Source of the DNA: Pegoplata infirma
Taxonomy: Eukaryota > Arthropoda > Insecta > Diptera > Anthomyiidae
DNA: 64,000 bases
Assembly (NCBI GenBank): GCA_963921195.1
Contig: OY992537.1
Span: 130,718,694 to 130,782,693 of the forward strand
Direction of reading: 5' to 3'
Below are positions 43,986-55,209 of the stretch, in pieces; positions within the stretch are counted from its first letter, which is position 1, and the number at the start of each line of letters is the position of its first letter. Position numbers and translations under genes: made by a program. The notes beneath the pieces were generated by a model. The model was not told where the DNA came from. It searched no databases and saw only the letters and a program-made list of their open reading frames with translations.

Positions 43986-44487
43986 TAAGTGTTTTTTGCG
44001 TGCATAGAGTACTCCACTCACATATTTTTGGATTATACCATCAAAGAGTACGAAAAGAATAAGCACGGCTTGATGAACGATATTCATTGCCAAAGAAAAT
44101 ATGCCCGAAAAAATAACTGTGGTAACGGTAAAAATTGTCATTTGTGTGTCAAATTTTTTCATTTATAAATTTTTGATAAAAAAGCGTTATTCTATAGAAA
44201 AAAACAAATGATAATACGGTCCGTCAACGTCATTACCTTGGCATCACTGTATGTGTGTTTGTTTTTGTGAATGAAAAATAGAGAATTTTTGTTAAAATAC
44301 TACAAAAGCTTAAAAAGCGCTTATAACATGTTAATGCCATTAAATTGGCATTACTGTTACAAAAATGACTCACATTGTGCTTACAAGGCAGGACTTTCTG
44401 AGGGCATCCACCGACTGTCTTGAAACTTGCATATGGGAATGAGGGGAGAAAAATAAGAGTTAACTGCTGCCCAATCTCAAATATAAC

Positions 44488-45045
44488 AAGTGAGAGTGGT
44501 AAATTCGGCTGTGCCGAATCTTTGGGGGGAGGGGGGTGTCCTTGGGGACACCTCTCTCAGGTGAAAAATGTTTAGAAACTAATATATTATGCTTTTTGTA
44601 CTAAAAATATACAATTTTATCATAATATAAATTATTTTCCAATATTCACTCCCATAAAAGGGGCTGACAAAGTAAAATGGCATTTTCAAATCCTCTGGGT
44701 TCAAGTGCAGAACTTTGAACTTCTTCTAGCATAAAAATGTTTTATTTGTTTAACAAAAATATAAAGAAAAACCTATAAAAAATAACCTTTTTTTAGAGGT
44801 TGGTTTAGTTCTTCAAGAGGTAACTTTTTTCCCCCTAGTCCGATTTTTCCCAGCCTATGACCATAATACATATAAGTGTACAATTTCAGGATTCTAGCGC
44901 TTTTATTTTAGACAGTATCGTGTTTTCCATAGAAGACACATTCTTCCATTGCAAGAATATCTTAGAATCGATCACTTATCAATAAAATAATACTTAATGG
45001 GTCATATTTCGACAATGACAAAGTGAGTAGTTGGAGGGTATAAAA
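44488..45045 (-). mobile_element. Helentron/DINE-1-like element, minus orientation
   Basis: Starts with the complement of the 3' end (aacaagtgagagtg, hairpin ATTCGGCtgtGCCGAAT at ~44503-44519) and ends with the complement of the head (GGAGGGTATAAAAAGG). The GTCY tract is eroded to a short TTCCATTGC region. Confidence 0.6.
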
Positions 45046-45099
45046 AGGGAAAAAATCCGAATAAATGCCGAACTAGAAGGAATTTCGCCAAACGCAAGA

Positions 45100-45955
45100 C
45101 TATTATATACGATTTCGGCTGTGGTACGTATATACATCTCCATATAAACTACCCCAACGTTTATGCATTTTTTAAAATAAGCACTTAACGAAGCAAAATT
45201 TGGACCGATACACCATTGGATAGCCCTCCAAAAACCCTTTCAATCTGTATAAAATGTTCATGTAGTTTCTTTTGAAGATGTGTAAAAAATTCTCAAAATA
45301 ATTTCCCCTTTGACCTGCTAAAAAAGGCTAGACTTTAAAACTACGAAAAGTCATCTTGAACCTCGAGTTTCTGTATGACGAATGTCGATTTATTCTATAA
45401 AATTTCGCTCGTTTCATTAAAAATGGCAATAATAAGCACAACAATAAGAATTTTTGCCATCGCCATCATTGTTTGGGCCTTTTTTTTCTAACAACATGCT
45501 ACGCCTTTCACCGTAATTGTTTTAAGCCCATTTTCTCTGACAACGTCAATCGTCCTCCGGGCCGTGCTTGCTCTGTTCATACTTTTAAATACCTTTTATA
45601 TTACCAATAAACGCCACATTAAAGGTATTCACGTCAGAAATGTTACTCTTGAAAATGTCAAAATTTAACACAAATTTAATAAACATTGTAGTCAATTAAA
45701 ACTGACCCAGGTTCAAAATTTCGTAGCTTAACAATTTGAAACTACTGCAAAATTATTCACATAAAAATTGTACGAAAACGCTGGTTTAAAAAACTGCACT
45801 TATTCAGATCCTAATCACAACGCCCAAAAAACTCTTATTATCCAAGTTTTTGTATAAAATACAACCCACCAAGTGTTTTTGCGTAAGTTAACCAAGTATT
45901 TGTTAAAAAAAAATGGCTAAATTATACAAAAGCAATTGGTTGTGTGAAAAATTGT
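45100..45955. other. Dispersed repeat fragments, no gene
   Basis: 45470-45600 (TTGTTTTAAGCCCATTTTCTCT, GCCGTGCTTGCTCTGTTCAT) resembles 48235-48306. 45820-45930 resembles 42730-42890 (caagtttttgtataaaataca, aagtgtttttg). No coding evidence. Confidence 0.4.
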
Positions 45956-46334
45956 CTACACCATTTCCAATTGTACTTTAAAATTTTCCAAATGTATTTT
46001 AAAATTGTCCAAATGTATTTTAAAATTGTCCAAATATATTTTAAAATTGTCCAAATATATTTTAAAATTGTCCAAGTGAATTTTAAAGTTGTCCAAATGT
46101 ATTTTAAATTTGTCCAAATATATTTTAAAATTGTCTAAATGTATTTAAAAATTGTCCAAATATATTTTAAAATTGTCCAAATGTATTTAAAATTGTTCAA
46201 AAGTAATTTAAAAATTGTCCAAATGTAGTTTTAAATTTTCCAAATGTATTTTAAAATTGTCCAATTTTTTTTGAAAATACATTTGGAAATTTTTATATTT
46301 GGAAAATTTTAAAATACAAATGGAAATGGTGTAG
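45956..46334. mobile_element. Foldback-type element built of 21-bp repeats, copy 1
   Basis: Ends CTACACCATTTCCAATTGTA / TACAAATGGAAATGGTGTAG. The interior is about 14 tandem copies of a 21-bp unit CAAATGTATTTTAAAATTGTC, mostly in one direction, with a short inverted part at the right. The 21-bp period gives a heptapeptide repeat (YFKIVQM) in one frame, which is not a gene. Confidence 0.75.
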
Positions 46335-46339
46335 TTTAA

Positions 46340-46803
46340 ATCTGTTTTTAAAAGGGTAAACATGTCTGTCGTGAATTGCTATACTAATTGAATATCTAAT
46401 GTAACGTTTTTTGTTTTGTGCCTTTTATAATTTCTGTCAAATTCCATTTTTTTTGTTAGTGGTTTTTCTTTTTGTCTCTGGAGTGTTTATTTTCTCAAAT
46501 TCAGTAAGTTTTTTTTATTTTATTATTTTCCTTGTAACTATTATTTTCCATAAACATTTTTAAATTTAAGATTAATTTCACTTTATATATCATTAGTTAG
46601 TTACACGGTACCACTGAAAAAGGTAATAATTTCATATTTTATTACATTTTTTATTTTGGGTGTATATTTTGTCTAATTGGTTTTGGTACTTACTCTTGAA
46701 AATTTTCCAAAAAAAATGCGCTTCGAGGTAAAAAATAATTTTTCTTTTTAAATATTTCATTGCTTTTTGGTAAACAATTTTTATTATTTTTTTTTTAATA
46801 TAG
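46340..46803. other. No gene seen
   Basis: AT-rich spacer between the two 21-bp-repeat elements, with no recognised element. Confidence 0.3.
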
Positions 46804-46805
46804 TA

Positions 46806-47566
46806 TACACCATTTCCAATTGTATTTCAGAAATAATCAATTGTATTTCAGAAATTATCAATTGTTTTTTAAAAATTATCAATTGTATTTCAGAAGTTAT
46901 CAATTGTATTTCAGAATTTATCAATTGTATTTCAGAAATTATCAATTGTATTTCAGAATTTATCAATTGTATTTAAGAAATTATCAATTGTATTTCAGAA
47001 ACTATCAATTGTATTTCAGAAATTTTTAATGTATTTCAGAAATTATCAATTGTATTTCAGAATTTATCAATTGTATTTAAGAAGTTATCAATTGTATTTC
47101 AGAAATTTATCAATTGTATTTCAGAAATTTTCAATTGTTTTACGAAGGTTAGTTTCTGAAAGACAATTGATTATTTCTGTAATACAATTGATAATTTCTG
47201 AAATACAATTGATAAATTCTGAAATACAATTGATTATTTCTGAAATACAATTGATAAATTCTGAAATACAATTGAACAGTTCATGCGAATAAAGACGAAT
47301 AGACCATTTGTATTATTTTACATAAGACGTTAAAAACGCAGGAAACGGCTAAAAACTAATATTTTTTCCAACATTTTTGCATAATGCACTAATCCATTAA
47401 TGCAAAAAAGTTCACAAAAATATAAGTTTTAAACCGTTTCCTGCGTTTTTATCGTCATTTGTAAAATTATACAAATGGTCTATTCGTCCTTATTCGCATG
47501 AACTGTTCAATTGATAACTTCTGAAATACAATTGATAATTTCTGAAATACAATTGGAAAAGGTGTA
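46806..47566. mobile_element. Foldback-type element built of 21-bp repeats, copy 2
   Basis: Ends TACACCATTTCCAATTG / complement with one change. The left arm is ~15 copies of CAATTGTATTTCAGAAATTAT. The axis is near 47150. The right arm has the same unit in reverse and is interrupted at 47274 by the 235-bp MITE. Long inverted arms of tandem repeats are the hallmark of foldback (FB/Galileo-like) transposons. Repeating YFRNYQL frames are artefacts. Confidence 0.8.
47274..47508. mobile_element. 235-bp palindromic MITE, copy 2
   Basis: Same length and ends as 10140-10374, flanked by AATT (47270-47273 and 47509-47512) within a CAATTG of the 21-bp repeat array, so the empty target is known from the neighbouring units. 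High similarity to copy 1 suggests recent activity. Confidence 0.85.
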
Positions 47567-47569
47567 GAT

Positions 47570-49480
47570 TCTTGAAAAAATCTGAGAACAAATAATAAAA
47601 TGTCGAAAAATAATTACATTTATTTAAAATCTGAGAACTTTTAAATCGCAGTAAGGTTCTGAACGAGCGAGGTGAACGGTTACCGTTTTACAAAAATAGG
47701 CCCAAAACAGAAAAAGGGACCGAAATTTTATTTTTCCTCCGGTTTCTCAAAATCTCCCCCTCTCTTACTCTCCAATGTTGCCACATTTTAATAAAAAAAT
47801 AAAATTTTTCATTCAAAATTAGTGTTTGGGGTCCGGGAATTCCCGGGAAAACTGACGGGAACTCCCGGTAACTTCCCCCCCCCCCCGGGAAATCCGGTAA
47901 TTTTATAAAAATTAACCATTTTACATAAAATATTTTATTTAAATTTATTGATTAAAAGGCAACTTTTCCGAACCGAAGATTTTGAAATTTGAAAAAAAAA
48001 ATTTGCTCCACCCTAACGTACAGTGGAGTCAACTTAAGAGTATTGACAATGTGTTTAGCGACTTTTTCTAAAATTAATTAATGAAAAGTTAGCTGCTAAC
48101 TGCCGATTTAACGGAGCCTTATGTCAAAATTTTTATGAAAAAGTTAAATTTAACGGAGAGTTATTTTATAACGGAGCATTGAGTAATCCAGCCTTAAGCA
48201 CACAAATGTCAATTTTTGACGTCACCGCCAAACTTCATTGTTTTGGACCTATTTTCTCTACAATGGCAACCGTCCACCGTGCCGTGCTTGGCCTGTTCAT
48301 ACTTTAAAAGTTCTCAGATTATTGAGATATGTATATATTTAAAAAAAGTTTTTAAAATTTTTGAATTTTATTTACGAAAATAATATTTATGATTACCAAA
48401 AGAAAACTTTTGTTTATTTTAATAGTACACGAAAAGTTACACATTACATCTTATTTGATAAAGTTGTTTCCCCAGAAAGAAAAAAACAAAAAAGTGCTAA
48501 ATAAAAATTTAATAACTTTAATTAATTTTGTAAGTACAATAAAATAAATTCAATTAATATTTAATGCGTGTTTGTTTACAAAAAAAAAAATAAAAAACTA
48601 TAATGCTTGATCCCATTTACACATTAGATTCATTTGTACATTTAAATTGTTAATAATACGAAAGTAAAAAAAAACATTTTACGCTCCAGCACTTTTTATC
48701 TCGTATCATACAATATAATACCCCGCATAGTACCCCCCAAAACCCCGCCCATTTCAGCTAAAACCATAATCACTTGTACAATTGTTTTATATTTTAAAAT
48801 AGAATAATTAAAAACGTTAAAACCTAAATGTAGACAAATTTCAAAAGGAATCCTAATACAAAATAAAAAAATAATTACAAAAATGCAGAATTTAATAGTT
48901 GAAAACCATAGGAGGTATGTAACTATTTCCTATTTATCCTCCATTCAAAAGTATATATTGCCTTTTGTTAATAATATTTTTGAAAACAGATAAGAAATCG
49001 TCATTTACTAATAATTTAATTGTTTAAGGCTTAACTACCGGTATAGACTTCATTTAGCAAACAATCAAAAAAAAAAAATTAAACTTTGTAAGTTTATTCA
49101 TTTTGTAGTTTGATTATTAGAATCCAAAATTTTTAGTGTTAAAACTGAAAGTAGTAATTGTAATTCAATATATTTTATAACATTTAATACACATTCATGA
49201 CTACTAAAAATTATCATGCCGATATTTAATTTTTTTAGCTTCAAAATTAGAAAAATACATTAAATACAGTGGTTTGTTAGGTTTACACTTTGAAATCTTA
49301 TTAGGACTGTGATCGCTTCTAAAATCGGACTTTTCCGATTTTAAAACTCCTATTTCTCAAAATAAGCTTATCAGTGAATATTTTCGGGTCTGAAATAGAA
49401 ATTTACGAATTTCAATAAGAATTTCTCGAAATTAAATAGGAATTTTTCGAATTTTATTTGAAATCTTTTGAATCTTCGTT
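47570..49480. other. No gene seen; several repeat fragments
   Basis: 47830-47905 has CCGGGAATTCCCGGG and a C run, like the arrays of a hAT-type MITE, but no ends were identified. 48020-48190 shares AACGGAG motifs with 56401-56450. 48235-48306 matches 45480-45590. 48320-49480 is AT-rich with no ORF of note. Confidence 0.4.
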
Positions 49481-49484
49481 CTAT

Positions 49485-49945
49485 CCCAGCAAAAAAAGTG
49501 CGGAGTACTTCTATTTGGAGTGCTTTAAAACTATAACAAATGTAATGAAATACAACAAAAATAACAAAAAACACAAGAAAAAAACACACAAACAGTTTTT
49601 TCTACTCCATAAAAAGTTGTTATTCAGCACTTAACTCATTACCTTCCGCGACACTCCCATACAAATGTAAGTAGATATTCAGTAGATAAGAAGTACTCCG
49701 AACTTTCAAACAACTTCCAACTACTTCCACGGAGTAGTTCTTATCTACTGAATATCTACTTACATTTGTATGGAGGTGTCGCGATAGGTAATGAGTTAAG
49801 TGCTGAATATCTATGTTTTCTGGAGTAGAAAAAACTGTTTGTGTGTTTTTGTCTTGTGTTTTTTGTTATTTTTGTTGTATTTCATTACATTTGTTATAGT
49901 TTTAAAGCACTCCACTGAGAAGTGGTAATGACTTTTTTTGCAGGG
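49485..49945. mobile_element. CCCAGC-ended palindromic MITE, 461 bp
   Basis: Ends CCCAGCAAAAAAAGTG and CTTTTTTTGCAGGG, flanked by AT (49483-49484, 49946-49947). Arms of ~200 bp mirror almost exactly (GCTTTAAAACTATAACAAAT and complement). The ends resemble the 34190-38147 element. Confidence 0.65.
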
Positions 49946-49949
49946 ATTC

Positions 49950-50428
49950 TAAAATAACAATTATTTAAAATTTGAATATGATCCTAAGTCCAAAAATGGT
50001 GTGATTATAATCAGATTTGATTGGGTTACTAAAGAACGCGTTAAACAGACAAAAACAAAATTTTAATAAAATATTTTTTATTTTCATGAAATTTTAGGAC
50101 TTGTGTGAATATCAGGAGGGAGGTTTGTATGGGAGCTAGAAGAAGAACTGGTCCGATTCAGAGTTGTTGTTTTCTTTAAGTCGAGGGGAATTCTCTCTCG
50201 TCTAATCACGCCTGAAAGAATACAGTTTTGCCTAAATTTTGAGGTCATCACAGTACAGATTGATCATCCGGTTTTTGTTTTAGAGTCTTTTAAAAATGAT
50301 GATTTTCTAATATTTTCCACAGTGTTTTTTTAAATACATGTTTGGCCAATAATAAATAGTGCAATAACTTCATAATTTTGTATCACATTTATGGGATCAT
50401 AGTTCAATTATACTCATACGCTTTATAC
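49950..50428. other. No gene seen
   Basis: One block (50095-50160, gtgtgaatatcaggagggagg...gggagctagaagaagaactggtccgatt) resembles the Helentron-like elements at 58400-58440 and is probably a remnant. Confidence 0.35.
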
Positions 50429-50436
50429 CTGATTTT

Positions 50437-50920
50437 TAGTGTCCGACCGAATATTCGGCTTCGGCCAAAAAGCACTATTCGGCCACTATTCGGCTTCGGC
50501 CACAATTTTGGCCGAATAGGCCGAATACCGAATAATTGTATAATATTTGTGCTCACGTGTTGAAAAACACACTAAACTAACTTTGAATCACATTAGTAAG
50601 CCACAAAAACATTTTTCTAAGTGTTTTTGCAACTAAAAACATTTTTTACATTCAAACAAAATTTTCGGTCGAAAAAAATTTACACTCTAAAATATATTTT
50701 TTTACAAAAATGTCCAAAAAAATTTTTTGCTTAAATAAAATCATTCTAGTCAACATTCTCATGCATTTGAGTATCCCGCCGAGTAGAGTTTTATTTTTTC
50801 TTTTCTACATAAATATATATTTTTTTTTAATATTCGGCTTCGGCTTCGGTTTGGCCGAATAATGAAAATTTGGCCGAATATTCGGCTTCGGCCAAAAAAG
50901 GTGTATTCGGTCGGACACTA
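50437..50920. mobile_element. hAT-type MITE with CCGAATATTCGG arrays, 484 bp
   Basis: Terminal repeats TAGTGTCCGACCGAATA and complement, flanked by a perfect 8-bp duplication CTGATTTT (50429-50436, 50921-50928). Subterminal zones are full of TTCGGCTTCGGCC and GGCCGAATA. The middle (50590-50770) looks like the repeat sequence at 575-680, perhaps a captured or nested piece. Confidence 0.85.
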
Positions 50921-50928
50921 CTGATTTT

Positions 50929-52161
50929 ATTCAATCCAAAGTTTCAATTTCAAAAGAGGCAAAAATCGTGTTTTTCGCATTTTAAACCGCGAATAACTAA
51001 AATTCTAGACGTGATGGAAAAACCTTCAATTTGTTGGATGGTTGCAAAATGAGAACATCAAAATTGTACCTAAAATTGTACTTTTTCGAACCCAATTGTA
51101 CCAAATTTTATTTTTATTTTTTTTTATTAAAAAAAGGGCCGAAAAAACATTTTCAGAAGAAATTTGTACTGAACTGGAAGCAGCTTTTGAAAAGGAATCA
51201 TCACTCAAAGAGCGCATCCAAACCGCTTGAATTAATGCATGATTCCTGTGGGCCATGTCACAGTTTAGAGCATTATTTGGAAGCACTGAAAGAGCACTAT
51301 TGCTGATGCAGTGAAATCATGTATATTCTCAGCGCTGATTGAAATATTCTTTCGTATAATTCTTGTGTTATAATACGAGTATCATACATTTTATAAAAAA
51401 AATTTAATTTTGAAAAATACATTTCAGAATACATATAATTTTTGAAAAAAGTTCGCTTTGCCGTATTGCCAGGGCTGGCATCTTTCCGAAATATTGGTCC
51501 TAGACCGAATATTTGATCTGAAATATTGATCCTAGACCCTCTGTCGGTCATGTAATTAGTCTTAGAAAAAACGTCTTTCCGATATTTACTTAAATCTGTC
51601 TTTTGGCATCCTTACATGCCAATTTAACTCAAATTTGGGTTGTATGTATTTCTACACCAATTTCAGATCTGGCCAAACATGGATCCAATCACATAGAAAT
51701 GATACAAAAGTTAAGTTGCCACCGTGAATCGTTTAAACTAGGGAAATTCCACAAAAAAAGGGATAACTGAGAAAGATCTTAAATTGTACCAAATAAGTCA
51801 TTGGTGTACTATTGTACTTTTGAGCTTCGAATTGTACCAAAAAAAGTACAATTGTAACAACTTTTGTAAGCCAGATTTGTTGTGCAGTGTTTTCAAAAAA
51901 TTTGAAATTTAAAATAAAACTTTTGTTAAAATGGACTTTTTAATTTTTTTGGTTCTTGCCAATATTTGTAAAATATTTCGATAAAAAAAAATTTAAATAC
52001 CCCTAAACATTTCTTAAAAAACCCCAAAAAAATAATCCGAATTTTAACCCCCTAAAAACCCAAACCCAAACGAGAAAAAAACCCCTAAATCTGGGGGGAA
52101 AACCCCCAAACTGGCAACACTGGTTTAAACTTAAGTGTGGTATTACCAGAATTTTCCAATT
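50929..52161. other. No gene called; one weak coding-like patch
   Basis: 51130-51230 has a frame reading TFSEEICTELEAAFEKESSL, unlike the AT-noise around it, followed out of frame by codons with several Cys and His. Too short to name; possibly a decayed gene or transposase scrap. The remainder is AT-rich. Confidence 0.3.
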
Positions 52162-52169
52162 ATTATTGG

Positions 52170-53973
52170 TAGTGTCCGACCGAACGCACTTTTTCAGACC
52201 GAACCCGTAACCGAACCCGAACTTCGGTAAATTTTGCAAAGTTCGGCCGAACCCGAACCCGTACCCGAACTTTTTTTTATTTAAAAAAAAGTTGTTTTTG
52301 CAAATAATTATGAAAAAAACAACTAAAAAATGTGTTCTTTTTATTACACTCAAAAAAATACGTTAGTAAAAAAATTTGTAAAGTGGTTTGTATCTCAACT
52401 TTACTACTTTTTTACTAAATTCTACTAAAAAATCAATTTTTAGTAATTCTTTTTAGTAAACTCGCTTTACAAACTATTAATTTTATACTGATTTTTTAAT
52501 AATTTTTTCAGTTGATTTTTTAAAAATTATCGTACTAACTTTTGATAATTATTTTGTAAATTTTACAATATTAGTTAGTAAATTTCGTTTTTTTTCTCTA
52601 GAAAACCTATACACTATAATTAAAAAAAAAATAATTTTATTAAAATATTTGGAAATTAAAAAAATAAAAAAAATATATTATTAGTTATTTTTTTAATGAT
52701 AAATGTTTATGAATATGTTTATTATTTTTAATATTCATTTACGCTTCATTGGTTTTTTTTTCAATTGAAAAAAAATATATATTAAAAAGGAAACAAAATA
52801 GAGAAAAGAGAAGACATGCAACATTTTAAAAACAATGTCGACCTTTTCAAATGGAAAATTTCCATAATGACATCAGTTTTTTTTTTCTTTCTTCTTTACT
52901 TGCGGAATTTTTTTGTTTATGCTATCCACGAATATTTTTTTTCTCACGCACATAAAGGGTTGATTTTTGTGTAATTTACTTTATGCCTCTCTTTGAATAT
53001 TTTAGTCACAAAATAACATTCGATCGGAGAACATCGCGCGACGGGTAAAATGAATAAAAAAATGTACAAAAAAAAATTACAACAAAAAAAGCAGGTAACC
53101 AAATCTTAAAGTATTTTTTGTTTAAAATTATGTAACTCGTTTTTTATTTTTAGAATATTAAAGCAAAATAGGAAATGATGACAACAGGTAACAATTGTAT
53201 ATTTATGTGATTTATTTAAAACATTATGTTGATATTTTTTTTATTTTAGTTCACCGTACACCAATTTATTCAACATCAATCTTCAAAGAATTAATTTTAT
53301 ATGGTAGTATGTATATTTTGTATTAAAAAAATGTGTTCAATATTTTCTCTTTTTTAGATCGAAAATTCTAACAAAAACTGACATGCATGGAAATAGTTAT
53401 TGGCAACAACAAGCGCAATACGCAATTTACATGATGTATACAAATACCAAAAATTAAAAATACACAATTTACAATTTTTTTACAAAAAAAGTTAATATTA
53501 TTTACAAACGCGTTTTAAAATCCATTTTACAAAAATTCTACAGAAAAATTTAGTAATACTAATTTTTTTAGTATTTTTAAGATTACTAATTTTTGAAAAC
53601 CAAAGTTTGTAATGGTAACTGAAAAAGTTATCGGGCACAAATTGAAAACTTTATTAGTAATGGTAACAGACTTTTTTGTAAGGAATACTAACAAATTTTT
53701 ATGAGTGTAGTTGTATACTTAAAAAGGTGGAAAAATATAGCTCATGTTGATTTTTTTGGAAAAAAATATATTTCTTTTTAATAATAGCCCGATTCCAGGT
53801 GTAAAGTAGTTGCACTGGTAATATGGCTTAATTTTAAGACGATAAAATGCAATACACACAAAAGTTCGGTGTTCGGTAAAGTTCGGCAAAAATTTGACCG
53901 AACACCGAACAGTGGGCGAACGTCACTTTTTGCCGAACTCCGTAACCGAACCCGAACGTTCGGTCGGACACTA
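52170..53973. mobile_element. hAT-type MITE with CCGAACC arrays, containing a nested element
   Basis: Terminal repeats TAGTGTCCGACCGAAC and complement, flanked by a perfect 8-bp duplication ATTATTGG (52162-52169, 53974-53981). The nearly empty target CCAATTATTGTTGGTGATGC is present at 54139. Arrays of CCGAACCCGAAC-type repeats lie at both ends. 1361 bp of its length is the nested element 52347-53707. Confidence 0.87.
52347..53707. mobile_element. CACTCA-ended element nested in hAT MITE
   Basis: CACTCAAAAAAATACGTTAG at the left and imperfect complement at the right, flanked by TA (52345-52346, 53708-53709). TTAGTAAA/TTTACTAA motifs recur near both ends. The middle (52990-53460) has a series of GT/AG-bounded blocks. 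No transposase motif seen. Confidence 0.65.
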
Positions 53974-53981
53974 ATTATTGG

Positions 53982-54200
53982 TGATGCCAGATCTACAAAA
54001 CCGTCGATTCCTTACTCTATAACTCTGGTTCTGAGCGAGATGGAAGACACCAGCTATACAGTGAGAATGCAGATTGTTTTTGTCTCTCTTTGTTTTACGT
54101 TTGAACTTTAGTGTGGTATTACCAGATTTTTCCAATTATTGTTGGTGATGCCAGATCTACAAAACGGTCGATTCCTTACTCTTTAACTCTGGGGTGTTAC
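53982..54200. repeat. Local tandem duplication around the hAT target
   Basis: TAGTGTGGTATTACCAGA...GGTGATGCCAGATCTACAAA...CGATTCCTTACTCT occurs twice, at 52134-52169 joined to 53974-54030, and at 54110-54190. Only the first copy holds the hAT insertion. Confidence 0.75.
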
Positions 54201-54344
54201 TGCGTATTTCGATTCGAAACGGAAACGTTTTCGAACAGAATTTTCTTTTGGCAAATAAATAAAGAGAAAATATTTTTTTAATAACAAAATTCTTTAGAGC
54301 ATCTCTGGTCTACTTAAAATGTAAAAATATTAAAAATTATGATT

Positions 54345-54420
54345 TTACGTAAACAAATTTACGTAAAATCATACGTTTCACCCCCGGTCAGATATAGGGG
54401 TGAAACGAAACTGTTTCGGA
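54345..54420. repeat. Inverted-repeat hairpins
   Basis: ATGATTTTACGTAAAcaaaTTTACGTAAAATCAT (in two halves, 54339-54372) forms a long stem. Nearby GTTTCACCCC...GGGGTGAAAC (54377-54408) forms another. Confidence 0.6.
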
Positions 54421-54618
54421 CTTTTATTAGTGACAGCACGTGCATGTAAATTTTGACTTTTCATACAAAACATAAACCAACAACGCAAATACTGATGTAA
54501 AAGCTCGCATGTACAGGGTCACATATACTTGGCAGCTAAGTTAATTTAGAAGTATTATTGATGCCTCCATATTGAAAGTACCAAAATAATCATGCTGATG
54601 TCAGGCTGTTTTCAAGTA

Positions 54619-55206
54619 CAGCTAAACCCCGTTTTTAACAACATTTGCTGTGTTTTTCAATAAGTGGATTTATTTTCGGATTAATCTTATTAAGTTAAAA
54701 AAAAATATTTTAACTTGCCAAAACAAATTTGGAATATTTTTTTCCGTAATAAACGATGAATTTGCAATTATAATCCGAAAAGATAATTAAAAATGTTGGA
54801 AAATGAAAAAATATATAAATAAATCAAAATTAATCCAACTAAATTTTAGGATTTAATAAGTCCATTTCGGATTAGTTTTGATTTATTTATATCTGTTTTC
54901 ATTTTCAATAAATTTTCAATATTTTTAGCACTTTCTTTATTCTATTACAGTATATTGACAGAAAATGCTAAAAATAATTGCTAAAAACGGTTTAAAACTG
55001 TAAGTGTGAATAGGGTATTATTTAGCATAGATTTTGGAAAAAATATTCCAAATTTGGTTTGGTATGTTAAAATATTTTTTTTAACAAAATAAGATTAATC
55101 AGAAAATAAATCCACTTGTTGAAAAACACAGCAATTTTCTGTCAATATACTGTAATAGAATAAAGAAAGTGCTAAAAATATTGTTCCTAACGACGGGTTT
55201 TAGCTT
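54619..55206. mobile_element. Tc1-like palindromic MITE, 588 bp
   Basis: CAGCTAAACCCCGTTTTTAA at the left and an imperfect complement at the right, flanked by TA. Arms contain mirrored GTGGATTTATTTTC and AATATTTTAAC / complements. No coding sequence. Confidence 0.65.
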
Positions 55207-55209
55207 TAC

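Noticed and set aside
45944..47292. Series of overlapping frames encoding heptapeptide repeats (YFKIVQM, YFRNYQL)
   Set aside because: They are read-through of 21-bp DNA repeats in every frame and on both strands; no start context or flanking gene structure.
45956..47566. CRISPR-like regular repeats
   Set aside because: Units are contiguous with no unique spacers, the genome is eukaryotic, and the arrays sit between transposon ends.
51042..51230. Frame containing an acidic, helical-looking patch
   Set aside because: The coding-like part is only ~30 codons and the upstream half is AT noise; cannot be assigned to a family.
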